This document shows, one piece after another, positions 18,834 to 29,019 of a stretch of 64,000 bases of DNA (positions within the stretch are counted from its first letter, which is position 1; each line of letters starts with the position of its first letter). The notes under the pieces were generated by a model. The model did not search any database and was not told the DNA's origin. It saw only the letters and a list, made by a program, of their open reading frames with translations. The translations under genes were made by a program, and so were the position numbers. The DNA is from Candidatus Rhodoferax bjergmarkensis (GTDB lineage: Bacteria > Pseudomonadota > Gammaproteobacteria > Burkholderiales > Burkholderiaceae_C): assembly GCA_016708345.1 (NCBI GenBank), contig JADJFX010000041.1, positions 1-64,000 on the forward strand. The letters run 5' to 3'.

Positions 18834-21800
18834 GGTGCAGACATGATTTGGTAAGGGTTGAGCAGACTCAAGTCCCGCAGGACTTCGCTGATAAAAATGG
18901 GGTCCAGACTGTCAAAGCTGGCACGCTGGGGTGCCGCGCCCTCTGCATGGCGCATCAACCACACTTCGCCCAGGTCTTGGCGCGGCTCCATTTGGCCACC
19001 GCCGATAAAAATGCCGGGGGAGATGCTGAAGCTCACCTCCAGGCCGTCTTTGCTCCTGCGGCTGTAGTCACACACCATGCCGCCGTCCTGCGGGCTGCCA
19101 CGCTCCCAGCCTCTGGGCTGCAGGCCCATGATGGCCCCCGAGGCCACCGACTGGCCCTCAAAACGCGTGAGCGTGTGCTGCTTTTGTTCATCCGGCCTGA
19201 GCGCATAGGTTTCGCGGCCCAGTTGTTTAAAGGGTTGCAAAATTTCATAGTCGGCAAACACTTGGGCAAACCCGGCCAGCATATCCGGGGCCATCTCCAG
19301 CACATGGGGGATGCCCAGCACGGCGTCGTCTGGCAGTTCGACTCTTTCATCGCCGCTATCGGCCAGCGTCCAGTCTTCGGCAATGCGCAGGGCCTGCACC
19401 AGTTGGTCGCCCACATAACGCCCCCACACCAGCCGCGCAGACAAGTAGCGCATCAGCGGGTGGTCGATAAAAAAGCGTTTGAATTCCGCCAGCGGCCAGC
19501 GCCGGGCACTCACCATGGCGCGCTCCATGCGGGTGATTTGCAGGCTGGCCAAAGTGCGGGCGTCTTTGCGCAGCAGCTTGAGCCGGTCAGCGGTGGCCTT
19601 GGCCAGCGCCGCGTCGTCGCTTTTGTTGGGTTTGGGCAGGTCTTTCAGGCGCACGCCCTTGGCGTCCAGCACCACGGGTTTGAGTTCTTCGTCAAAGGTC
19701 AGGGCAAATTGGCGCGGGCCAAAGTCCAGCACCAAAGCGCGCCCTCCTCGTCCAGGCCCAGCGCGGGCACCAGCCGGTCGGCCAGTTCTTCCAGGCTCAG
19801 ACCGCGTGTGTCGGCGGCGCTCTGAATCATCACGCCCGCACGCTCTTGCAGGGTTTTGTGTTTGCTTTTGGCGGCAATCACGCTGAGCAGCATCAGCGCC
19901 ACGTCACTGCCGATTTGTTTGAGCATGTGCATGGCCTCGGTGGCGCGGGCACGCAGGGCGTAGTTGGCCGCCCAATCGTTGATGCGGGTAAACAGCCGGC
20001 GGGCGGTGTCGTCATCGCCCAGCAAACCCAGGCAGCCAAAGGCCCAGCGGTATTTGCCAGGCCGCCCGGCCTCGTCCCAGGCTTCATAAATGTCCCAGGC
20101 AAACTCGGCCAGGCTGGCACGGGTGCAGCTTTGTTTCACGATGGCTATGCCCGCATACGGCACACCGGGCTGCTCCAGTGCCAGCATGCGGCCAATGTGC
20201 TCCATGGCTTCCACGGGCAACGCACCGCCGCTGAGCAGTTCGGGCCTGCGAAAGGAGGCAGCCACAAAAAAGTCGGGCAACTCCGGCATCACTCCGGGCA
20301 GCAGAAAAATAGGGTCTGTGGTGAGCAGCGCCTCCAGCGCGGCGGGCATGGCACCGCCGTAGATACTGGCTACTTCCCGCGCCAGGTCGGCATGGCCTTT
20401 TTCGGCCAGCCAGGTGATGGCGTGGCGGGCATCGTCGCGCACCGGGTTGTACTCAGCGGTTTCTCGGGAAAAGGCCAGTGGCAAGGCTTTGAACAATACG
20501 GTACGTGGGAAACGTGCAATCCACTTGCCCGAACTTTCCTTGTGCAGCCGGACGTTGCGCAGGCCGTGCATCATGTGCTTGACCAGGCCGGGGCTGTCCA
20601 CCATGGACGCCAGCCACGGTGACTTGCCGTCATGGGTGGTCAGAAAGGCGATGGCGCCGGGGAAGGCCGCTGTGCCGTAATGGGCCAGCAGCGCGGGAAT
20701 CACGCGGCTGGTCGCCCAGTCACGGCTGGCGGGGCTGGGGTAGTGGTTCCACAGTGCCAGCCGGGCCGGTTCGGGTGAACGCAAGATGTCGTCAAAGTTC
20801 GCAGTAAACGCCGCAGCATCCATATCCCCCGGCTGCAAGGGCTGGCCCGTCAGCAAATGCTGCGCACCAGCAGGTGTAAGACCTAGGGTTTTGGGGAAAC
20901 CAAAGGCGTCGTTTTCGGGCACACGCCAGTCGCTGGGCTGGTATTTGGCAGCCTCTTCCTGCGTACTCTGGTGCCACACCAAAGCCTGCGGCCAAACCAG
21001 CATTTCAGGTGTGGCCAGCACCGCCACATCAAAAGCTGGCAACTCACCCGGTCGGTCGGCACGCAACCAGGGCGGGTCACGCAAGAGTGGCGGCAGGTTT
21101 TCTGGCGCAGCCGTCTCTCGGTGCAGCGCAGCCCACAGCGTCTCAAACCGTTTACGGGTGGAGGGCTCCAGTGCAGCAAGTGCGTCCGGCATGGCGGTGG
21201 GGTGCTGCAAGGCCAGGCGTATCGTCCAGCTCTCCACAGCGCGGCTGCGCACCGCCAGACTATGTTCCATGGCCGCCTTGAGCACCGCAGCGGGGAACTG
21301 CGCCGCCAGCTTTTCCAGGGCGGTGCGTACCTTGGGCACGGCAAGGCCGGTCATCAGTAGAGCAGGCATTTGCGGTACGTGCAGGCGGACAATCAGATCC
21401 AGCAGCAGGGTCTGTGATGGCTTGTCATCTTTTTTGACGGCCAGTGCCAGCAGCTGCGACAGGGCTGGTAGCGCAGCGTCCTGATGCAGATGCACTTGAA
21501 GCAACAGCATGGACAGTTTGGCTTTTTGGGTAATGCGGGAGGCGAGAATTACATCGGGATGCTGCTCCACATAATGCGCAAACACTGCGGGGGGCAAAGC
21601 GCAGTCTTTCAGAAAGTAACCGTGCAAATCAGCGTTTTGCTCAGCATGCTGGGTCAGCCACTCCTGCGCCCACTCGCCAATATGTGCAAACAGATGGGCA
21701 CAAACGCGGTGCCCCTCAGCACTCTGGCCCTTTGCGGTCAGGGCAAGGTCAAGTGCTTTTTTATAGTCTTCATCACTGGCGCAGGCAATGGCCTGGCGCA

Positions 21801-22365
21801 GCGGTGCCAGCAACGTGCGCAACCAGTCCTGTTTGCCTGAGTCAAACCAAGGGTACTGCAGCTTGTCAGACCAAGCGATTAACTGCAACGCCACATCCAG
21901 CGTAAAAAACAGGCCATGCCGCGCCAGGCAAACACGTGCCACCCAGTCAAGCGGTTTGTCATAACCCGCTTTGTCACGCTCCTTTTCAGTGTGGTCCGGC
22001 CCGTTTTGCACTCCCTTGCGTGCCAGAAAGTCAATTTGCTCGCTTCCAGCAGCCTGGGTTAAAAGTTCTAGCCATACGTCTCGGTCGGGCAAGCTGTTGG
22101 CGACTTTCTGCGTGAACACGGCCGTGCCAGCAGCCCCCATGTAATCCCATGGAGCGGCTTTGAAAAAATCATCCAAAGAAAATCTTGACCCCGAAGCATC
22201 ACGGTCCCGCAGCTTGGGCTCCCTTGCCATCAGTGCGTCCAGCGCCTCCATCTTGGGCGCAAACACGCCCCGCACTGGGGGAAGCTGCTTGCGCCAGTCG
22301 GGCTTCCACTGAAAGCCACCGGTGAGTGATGTAATGGCCGCAGGTACTGTTTCTTTTTTCATCAT
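18830..22365 (-). pseudogene. DUF4132 (MolR-like) protein 1, one frameshift
   Basis: About 1177 residues if repaired. The N-terminal part reads to LVPALGLDEEGAL, then the frame changes near 19735, and DUF4132 continues with LDFGPRQFALTFDEELKP, GVRLKDLPKPNKSDD, LVWGRYVGDQLVQALRIAED, ADYEILQPFKQLGRETY and a C-terminal ISEVLRDLSLL. The bases at the break read gcgctttggtgctg where the two paralogues predict gcgctggtgctg, so one small indel explains it. The protein lacks the N-terminal WGR domain of copy 3. Helical repeats of about 40 residues fill the N-terminal half. It may be functional if the indel is a sequencing error. Confidence 0.75.
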
Positions 22366-22378
22366 GGGTCTGCTCTGA

Positions 22379-22410
22379 AATTGCTACAAAATTAATAGCT
22401 GCTTGCGCAC
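22379..22410. repeat. Dispersed hairpin repeat, copy 7
   Basis: The best-conserved form of the element: attgctacaaaattaatagc followed by tgcttgcgcac. It fills the gap between DUF4132 genes 2 and 1 (22366-22464). Confidence 0.55.
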
Positions 22411-22464
22411 ACTGAGATTGCGGAAGTGGACAAAAAGGTTTGAAAGATATTGCAGTTCCCTGCC

Positions 22465-24866
22465 TCAGTTTTTTGCCGGAGCCAGCAGCTCCAGGTCGCG
22501 CAGCAACTCGCTGACCAGAATCGCGTCCAGGCTGCCAAAGGTCAGTTGCGCATTCGGGTCGTAGCGGTTGCGTTCGCTCAAGGTGACGGTGGGCAGCTTT
22601 TGCCGGGGCTCGTGGGTGGGATTGCCCTTGATGGTGCCTGGGGTCAGTTGCACAGTGACCTGGTGTTCCTCACCCAGCGATTTTCGGTACTCACTCAGCC
22701 AGCCGCCATCCTCATCACTTACCCATCCCTTGTTGGCCAGGCCCATCACGCTGGCGGTGTTCAGCACGCGGTTGGCGAACCGGGTCAGCACATTGGTTTG
22801 TAGCTCATCCGGACTCAGCGCATAGGTTTCGCGGCCCAGTTGTTTGAAGGGTTGCAGGATTTCGTAGTCTGCAAATATCTGCCCAAACGCGGCCACGGTC
22901 TCGGGCGGCATCTCCAGCCGGTGCGACAGGCCGACAAAAACATCAGGCGGCAGCGCGTACTGGCGGTCTTGTGCATCCGCCAGTGTCCAGTCCTCGGCAA
23001 TACGAAAGTTTTGTAGCAGCTTGCCCGCCGGGAGGCTGGGCGGCTGGGCGTTCTGCGTAGGTAAAGGAGGAGACCGCAAAGCGGGCGGGGGACACGAAGC
23101 AGACGTTCAGCCGTCCAGCCTCCCGGCTCCTCCGAGTCATACACCCCCCAGACCAGGCAAGCGGCCAGGTGGCGCATGACCGGGTGGCCCAGCAGCACCG
23201 TATGGAAGTCGGCAGCCGACCAGCGCCGGCGCAGCACCATGGCCGACTCCAAGCGAAGCAGTTGCAGGCTGGCAATGGCTTTGGCGTCCTTCTTGATTTT
23301 CTTGAAGCGATCAGTGGCCTCGCTGGCCAGGGTGCTGTTGTCGCTCTGGTTGGGTTTTGGCAGGTCTTTCAGGCGCACCCCTTCCGCGTTTTTGACGATG
23401 GGTTTGAGCGTTTCGTCAAACGCGATGGTGAACTGGCGTGGCCCAAAGTCCAGCACCAGCGCGCTGGTTTCGTCCAGCCCCAGGCGTGGCACCAGGCGGT
23501 CGGCCAGCTCTTCGGTGGTGAAACCGCGTGCATCGGCCAGTTCCTGGATCTTCTCACGGGCCTTTTGCTGCAGCGGTTTGTATTTGAGCTTGGCGGCAAT
23601 ACCGTTCAGGTGCATGAGCGCCACATCCGAGCCAATGGCGACCAGCATGTCCAGCCCGGTCACCGCGCGGGCGGTGGCCGACTGGCCTGGCCACTCGCGC
23701 ACCCGCGGTGTCAGGCGGCGGGCGGTTTCGTCGTCGCCCAGCAGGCCCAGCGCCGTAAAAGCCCAGTTGGTGCTGGCCGGTGTACCGGAGTGCAGCCAGA
23801 CATGAAACAAGTCCCAGGCAAAAGCCGCCAGGCTGGCGCGCGTGCAGGTCTGGCGCACAATTTCCAGCCCGGCATAGGGAGCGTCGAGCTTGCTGATGGC
23901 CAGCATCAGGCCAATGTGCTCCACCGCTTCCAGCGGCAGGGGCTGGCCACTCAGCAGCTCGGGCCGGTGAAAGGCTGCCGCGTTGAAAAAGTCAGGCAGT
24001 TTCGGCATGCGCCCCGGCAAAACCAGCAGCGGGTCGGCGCTGAGCAGCGCATCCAGCGCGTCCACCATGGCCTGGCCATAAGTGGCGGCCACTTCGCGGG
24101 CCTGGGCCTCGCACCCGTTGGCAACCAGCCAGCGCAGGCCGTACCTGGCGTTGTCACGCACCTGGCTGTGACTGGCCTGAAAAGCCAGCGGCAGCGCCTT
24201 GAACAACACGGTGCGCGGGTGCGCCAGTAGCCATTTCTGGGCCACAGCCTTGAGGGTTTTGCTGTGGCGCAGGGTGTGCAAAAAGGGCTCGACCAATTGC
24301 GGGCTGTCCACCTTGGCCGTGTTGTAGTACCCGACGGCAGGCAGGGACTGAAACAGCCGCACCAGGCCGGGAATGGCTGCTGCGCCATAGTCACCAAACA
24401 TCTTGCGGATGACATCGCCGCTGACACGCCAGCTCAGCCAGGCGGTGGCTGGATAGCTGTTCCACAAGGCCAGTCGCGCGGTTTTGGGCAGCAGCAACAG
24501 CAGCTCCATGCCAGCGTGGCAGGGTTCCGTCACATCACCGGGCAACAGGGGCTGCCCCTGTTTGAGCCGCTCAATGCCGGCGGTTGTCAGGCAAAAACCT
24601 GCCGGAAAAACATCCGTCACAGGGTTTGTGCTGTAACGGTCCTTGTAATGCTTGAAGCTCTCCAGCTCCGCTGCCGACCAGTGCAGCACTTCTTCGGTGG
24701 GGATGGTGGCCACGTCCACTGCCGGCAAGGGGTTCTGGCGCTTTTTGCCCAGCCAGGGCGGGTTGCGCAGCAGGGGCGGCAGAGCGGCCAGCAGGGCATC
24801 CGCGGTGCCTGCGTCGGACGGGTCATTGGGGATTGCGCTAGTGCTTGTCTCTGTGTTGTGTGCCAT
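22465..24866 (-). pseudogene. DUF4132 (MolR-like) protein 2, N-terminally short, disrupted by a palindromic insertion
   Basis: The start ATG at 24866 follows a good ribosome site (AAGGAAAC). The protein begins only 25-30 residues before LPPLLRNPPWLG, which in copies 1 and 3 lies about 420-490 residues in, so it lacks the first helical section and any WGR domain. It reads LVWGVYD, then frames change. The rest (GKLLQNFRIAEDWTLAD onwards to LRDLELLAPAKN) resumes after about 110 extra bases at 23026-23135. Repaired length is about 763 residues. Signature DUF4132 segments (LDFGPRQFTIAFDETLKP, LPKPNQSDN) are present before the insertion. Confidence 0.75.
23026..23135. repeat. About 110-bp palindromic insertion inside DUF4132 gene 2
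   Basis: Alignment with the two paralogues shows extra sequence exactly between the codons for VYD and GKLL. Its ends form an imperfect inverted repeat: ccgggaggctgggcggctg (near 23029) against ccgggaggctggacggctg on the other strand (near 23108-23126), extending to a stem of about 28 bases. 110 bases is not a multiple of three, hence the frame change. It looks like a small palindromic mobile unit or structured insert. I saw no second copy in the window. Confidence 0.5.
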
Positions 24867-24885
24867 GTGTTTCCTTTCCCTGTTT

Positions 24886-24936
24886 GCTACATATTTGATA
24901 GCTTCTTGCGCAATACCAATGCGCGCAAGCAGCCTA
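24886..24936. repeat. Dispersed hairpin repeat, copy 8, with extended arm
   Basis: gctacatatttgatagcttc followed by ttgcgcaataccaatgcgcg and caagc. The second half is the inverse of TTGCGCA, so the full element is a pair of nested inverted repeats. It lies between DUF4132 genes 3 and 2. Confidence 0.55.
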
Positions 24937-24959
24937 AAAAGCATTTAAAGTTCAAAAAA

Positions 24960-27900
24960 TCAGTCTTTCACCACCGCCAGCAGCTCCAGGTCTCGCAGGA
25001 TCTCGCTCACCACGATCGGGTGGAGCCGGGCAAAGGGCAGCATGCCGCTTTGGTCATAGCTGCCACGTTGCCGCAGGTTCACGGCGGGCAGCCTTTGTTT
25101 GGGCTCATACGACATCTCCCCCACCACGGTGCCAGGGTCAAGCTGCACATCCACCTGCAGGTCAGCGTCCACATTTTTGCTGAACTCCCCCACCCAGCCG
25201 GCGTCTTGCGCCTGGCCGCGCTCCCAGCCCCGGTTGACCAGGCCCATGACGCTGCCGGTGGCCACCTGTTTCTCTTTGAAGCGCGTCAAGACGCTTTGGC
25301 CCTGCTCTTCGGCTGTGAGGCTGTAGGTCTCCCGACCCAGCTGTTTGAAGGGCTGCAGAATTTCGTAGTCGGCAAATAGCTGGCCCCAGGCGTCCAGGCT
25401 GTGCGGTGGCATTTCCAGAACATGCGAAATGCCGATGCTGCAGCCCTCGGTCTGCTCGGGCAGCGCATACAGCGTGTCGTGCGCGTCTGCAAAATTCCAG
25501 TCTTCCGCCACCCGGAAGTTGCAAACCAGTTGCTCACCCGCATACACACCCCAGACCAGGCGGGCGGCCAGGTGGCGCATGAGCGGATGTTCGACAAAAA
25601 ACAGGCTGAAATCCGCCACCGGCCAGCGCCGACGCGCCACCATGGCCATTTCCAGCCGGTTGACCTGTTGGCTGGCAATGGCTTTGGCGTCCTTTTTGAT
25701 CTGTTTGAAGCTGGTGGTGGCCAGCTCGGCCAATGCAGCGTCGTCAGTTTTGAGGGGCTTGGGCAGGTCTTTGAGGCGTACACCCTGCGCATCTTTGACC
25801 AGCGGTTTCAGGGCTTCGTCAAAACCCACAAAAAACTGGCGTGGGCCAAAGTCCAGCACCAGGGTGCCGGACTCGTCCAGCCCCAGGTCGGGCACCAGCC
25901 GGTCGGCCAGCTCGTCGGCGGTAAACCCCCGCGCCTGGGCGACCAGATTGATTTTTTCTTTGGCACGCTCTTGCAGCGCCTTGAACTTGACTTTGCCTGC
26001 AATCGCGTTGAGGTGCATCAGCGCCACATCGGTGCCAATGGCGGCCAGCAGGTCCAGCCCGGTCACGGCGCGTGCATGGGCCGACTCACCCGGCCACTGG
26101 CGTATGCGCGGTGCCAGGCGGCGTGCGGTCTCATCGTCGCCCAGCAGGCCCAAGGCCGTGAAAGCCCAGCCCTCTTTGGACGGCGACCCGGCAGTGGTCC
26201 AGGCGTCAAACAGCTGCCAGGCCAATTCGGCCAAGCTGGCGGGTGTGCAACTGTCTTTGACGATCTGCAATCCCGGATACGGCGCGTCCAGCGCACTGAT
26301 GGCCAGCATGCTGGCAATGTGGTTAACCGCCTGCGGGGGCAGGGTCAGGCCCTTGGACAAACCTCCGAGCAGCTCGGGGCGGCGCAGGGCCGCTGGCACC
26401 AAAAAGTCAGGCAGCTTGGGCATCTTGCCGGGCAAAACCAGCAGCGGGTCAGCGCTGAGCAATGCCTCCAGCGCTGCGGGCATGGCGGCACCATAGGTGT
26501 GCGCGACCTCCCGCGCCAGCGCCTCGAACCCATTGCTGCTGAGCCAGCGTATGCCAGCGCGGGCGTTGTCGCGGGTGGCGCTGTGGTTGGGGTGAAACGC
26601 TGCGGGCAAGGCATTGAACAACACGGTGCGGGGGTGGGTGCGCAACCAGGCCTGGGCCAGCCCCTTGGCTTTTTTCAGGTTGCTGGCGATATGCAGAACA
26701 GGCCCGACCAGTTGGGGGCTGTCGATTTTTTCGATCAGCGAAAGGCCCCTTTCAGGAGAAAACTTCAGGAAGGCCAGCAGACCAGGCAAGGCGGCCAGGC
26801 CATGGTCGGCCAGCACCAGCCGAATCGCGCCGGTATTGCCATCCCACAGGTACCACTGGTTGGCGGAATAACTGTTCCACACGGCCAGGCGGTGTTTTTC
26901 GGGCAGCACCAGCAGCAGGTCCGGTGACTGGCAGCTGTGCGAGCGGGTGGCCACATCACCGGGTTGCAGCCACTGCCCGGCAAGCAAACGCTGCAAGCCT
27001 GCGGCACTGATGGCCAGATCGTTGGGAAAACCCTCGGTAAACGCCCGCTGGCGAAAATAGGGCTGTGCGTTGTACTTTTTGGCCTGGGCCAACTCCGCAT
27101 CCGTCCACGCCATGACCTCGGGCGTGGACAACGTGGCGACTTCAAAACCGGGGAGCGCCTGCTGGCGTTGCTGGCCCAGCCACGGCGGGTTGCGCAGCAC
27201 TTCGGGCAGGCTGGCATCCGGCGCATCGTCACGCCGCAAGGCGGCCAGCCGGGCTTCAAAACGGCTGCGTACTGCGGGCTCCAGCGGGGCCAGTGCGCTA
27301 TTCAAAGCATCCGGCTCGCGCAGGGCCAGGCGCACCGTCCAGCCCTCTACTGCGCTGCTGCGGTTGCTGGCGCTGTATTCAATGGCAGTTTTGAGCACAG
27401 CGGCCGGAAACTGCGGTGCCAGTTTGTCCAAAGCAGCGCGAATTTCCTTGTTTTCAATACCACTGACCAGCAGGGGAATGAGTGCCGGAATATGCATGCG
27501 GGTGAGCAATTCAAGCGCCTCCAGCGTGGCGTCTTTGCTGCCTGTGGATTGCGACAGCGCACAGGCCAGCGCCTCAAAACAGGCCTCACCATGCAAATGG
27601 ATCTGCAAATACAGTGCCGGGCGCAGCCAGCCAATGGCAAAACGCTGCTTTTGGATGCAGGCCAAAAAGCTGGGCGCAGGCAGCACACAATCCAGCAGAT
27701 AGGGCGAGCGCTCAATGGGCTGGGTGTCAATACACTCCACCGCCCAGTCGCCCAGATGCGCAAACAAATGGGCGCAAACCCGTTTTTTCTCAAAACTTTG
27801 CGCACGCAGAACCTGCGCAGTCTGCAACGCCTGGGCGTAGTCCGCATCGTTGGCACAGGCAATGGCCTGGCGCAAGATGTCCAGCAGGTCCGACATGTCA

Positions 27901-28709
27901 CTGCGCCGAACCTGTGCTGGCTCCCATATTGTGAGCGCCACCTCCAGCGCAAACGGCAGGCCATGCAAACCAATACACACCTTGGTCACCCAGCGCAGAT
28001 GGTGGTGTTGCCAGCCGCTGCAAAAAGCCTGGGCCATGAGTTCGAACCAGTATTCCAGGTCAGGCTGATTCAACGCGTCCAGCGTGACCCGCCGCCGGGA
28101 CTCGGCCTCGTCCCAAGCGACCCAGGCGCGCCCCGCTGCATGGGCGATCTCAGTCAGGCTTTGTAACTGCCAGCGGCTACCACTGGACAACACGACCAGG
28201 TTGTCCAGCAGCCCCTGCAAGGGCTCCATGGGCGGCGCATGGATGCCACGCACCACCGGCAGGGCCTCAAGCCATTCCGTCTTCCACTGAAAACCGCCAC
28301 TGGGCCAGGTGATGGCGGGTGCAGACGCATAGTGTGTGGGAGCAGCGGAGTTTGCAGGTACAGCAGGCATTGCAGGTACCGCCACCTTCTCCTGAACGAG
28401 CGCCGCAGGGGCGGCTTGTGGTGCCGCTGCGGGTGCGGGTTTTGGTTCTGACGCTGGCTCGGGTTTCGGCGTGAAGGGGGGCTTTGGTGTGGAGGCCGCC
28501 GAGGTGCCGACCAGCGTGTAACCTTTGCCGGTTTTCTCCTTGATGAGCTTGTCCCGCTCCTTGATGGCGGCAGCCGCGTCGCCCAGACTTTTGGTCTTGC
28601 TCTGCCCCGCCGTGCCTATGCGGCCAAACCTGACGGTGAGGTCCGCGCCAGAGACCTCCACCTCCCAAAATTTGCTGGATACGCCCTCAACCAATTCATA
28701 TCGCTGCAC
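24960..28709 (-). CDS. WGR-domain DUF4132 (MolR-like) protein 3
   Basis: 1249 residues, intact. A GTG start at 28709 with GAGGA upstream gives MQRYELVEGVSSKFWEV, and FGRIGTAGQ follows: a WGR domain at residues 1-70, a fold that binds nucleic acid or mediates PARP-like activation. A Pro/Ala-rich linker (about 75-125) leads to helical repeats, then DUF4132 near the C-terminus (LDFGPRQFFVGFDEALKP, LPKPLKTDD, EILRDLELLAVVKD). It is the first gene of the run 28709 to 14114 and the only complete member of the three paralogues. The domain set matches E. coli MolR/YehI. Historic links of molR to molybdate are weak; its action is unknown. Confidence 0.85.
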   Translation of the reverse strand: MQRYELVEGVSSKFWEVEVSGADLTVRFGRIGTAGQSKTKSLGDAAAAIKERDKLIKEKTGKGYTLVGTSAASTPKPPFTPKPEPASEPKPAPAAAPQAAPAALVQEKVAVPAMPAVPANSAAPTHYASAPAITWPSGGFQWKTEWLEALPVVRGIHAPPMEPLQGLLDNLVVLSSGSRWQLQSLTEIAHAAGRAWVAWDEAESRRRVTLDALNQPDLEYWFELMAQAFCSGWQHHHLRWVTKVCIGLHGLPFALEVALTIWEPAQVRRSDMSDLLDILRQAIACANDADYAQALQTAQVLRAQSFEKKRVCAHLFAHLGDWAVECIDTQPIERSPYLLDCVLPAPSFLACIQKQRFAIGWLRPALYLQIHLHGEACFEALACALSQSTGSKDATLEALELLTRMHIPALIPLLVSGIENKEIRAALDKLAPQFPAAVLKTAIEYSASNRSSAVEGWTVRLALREPDALNSALAPLEPAVRSRFEARLAALRRDDAPDASLPEVLRNPPWLGQQRQQALPGFEVATLSTPEVMAWTDAELAQAKKYNAQPYFRQRAFTEGFPNDLAISAAGLQRLLAGQWLQPGDVATRSHSCQSPDLLLVLPEKHRLAVWNSYSANQWYLWDGNTGAIRLVLADHGLAALPGLLAFLKFSPERGLSLIEKIDSPQLVGPVLHIASNLKKAKGLAQAWLRTHPRTVLFNALPAAFHPNHSATRDNARAGIRWLSSNGFEALAREVAHTYGAAMPAALEALLSADPLLVLPGKMPKLPDFLVPAALRRPELLGGLSKGLTLPPQAVNHIASMLAISALDAPYPGLQIVKDSCTPASLAELAWQLFDAWTTAGSPSKEGWAFTALGLLGDDETARRLAPRIRQWPGESAHARAVTGLDLLAAIGTDVALMHLNAIAGKVKFKALQERAKEKINLVAQARGFTADELADRLVPDLGLDESGTLVLDFGPRQFFVGFDEALKPLVKDAQGVRLKDLPKPLKTDDAALAELATTSFKQIKKDAKAIASQQVNRLEMAMVARRRWPVADFSLFFVEHPLMRHLAARLVWGVYAGEQLVCNFRVAEDWNFADAHDTLYALPEQTEGCSIGISHVLEMPPHSLDAWGQLFADYEILQPFKQLGRETYSLTAEEQGQSVLTRFKEKQVATGSVMGLVNRGWERGQAQDAGWVGEFSKNVDADLQVDVQLDPGTVVGEMSYEPKQRLPAVNLRQRGSYDQSGMLPFARLHPIVVSEILRDLELLAVVKD

Positions 28710-29019
28710 AGGTACGGTCCTCTAATAGAGTGGATCAAAGTGTTTGAGGCTCCAATTTTGCCGAACCCAATCAGAAGTGCAGACAAGCATTTCGACCCAA
28801 CGCGGCCAAGTATCTCACCTAGAAGTCGCCCTCAGTCTGAGGCCCATATCCTGCCGGTCTGGAGCAGGCAGATTCCAAATCTCTGCACTCGCTATCAGCC
28901 ATCGCTGTCAATAACTTCTGACAATTGCCGATCCAACTCCTAATTTTTCTCTTCGACACCTGATAGTTCACAGGGTCTGCCTCAACGCACAGCCGCATGT
29001 GTACGTGCCGACTTTAAAT
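28710..29019. other. Divergent/promoter gap without a gene
   Basis: Holds the presumed promoter of the MolR-type operon near the 28709 end. At 28990-29010 it has a GCCGCATGTGTACGTGCC element followed by TTTAAA, which recurs with few changes near 58871. No ORF of credible composition. Confidence 0.35.

Noticed and set aside
18848..19825. 325-codon plus-strand ORF opposite DUF4132 gene 1
   Set aside because: Antisense shadow; the minus-strand frame has clear paralogues in the window.
25401..26927. 508-codon plus-strand ORF opposite DUF4132 gene 3
   Set aside because: Antisense of a conserved gene; composition follows the codon bias of the other strand.
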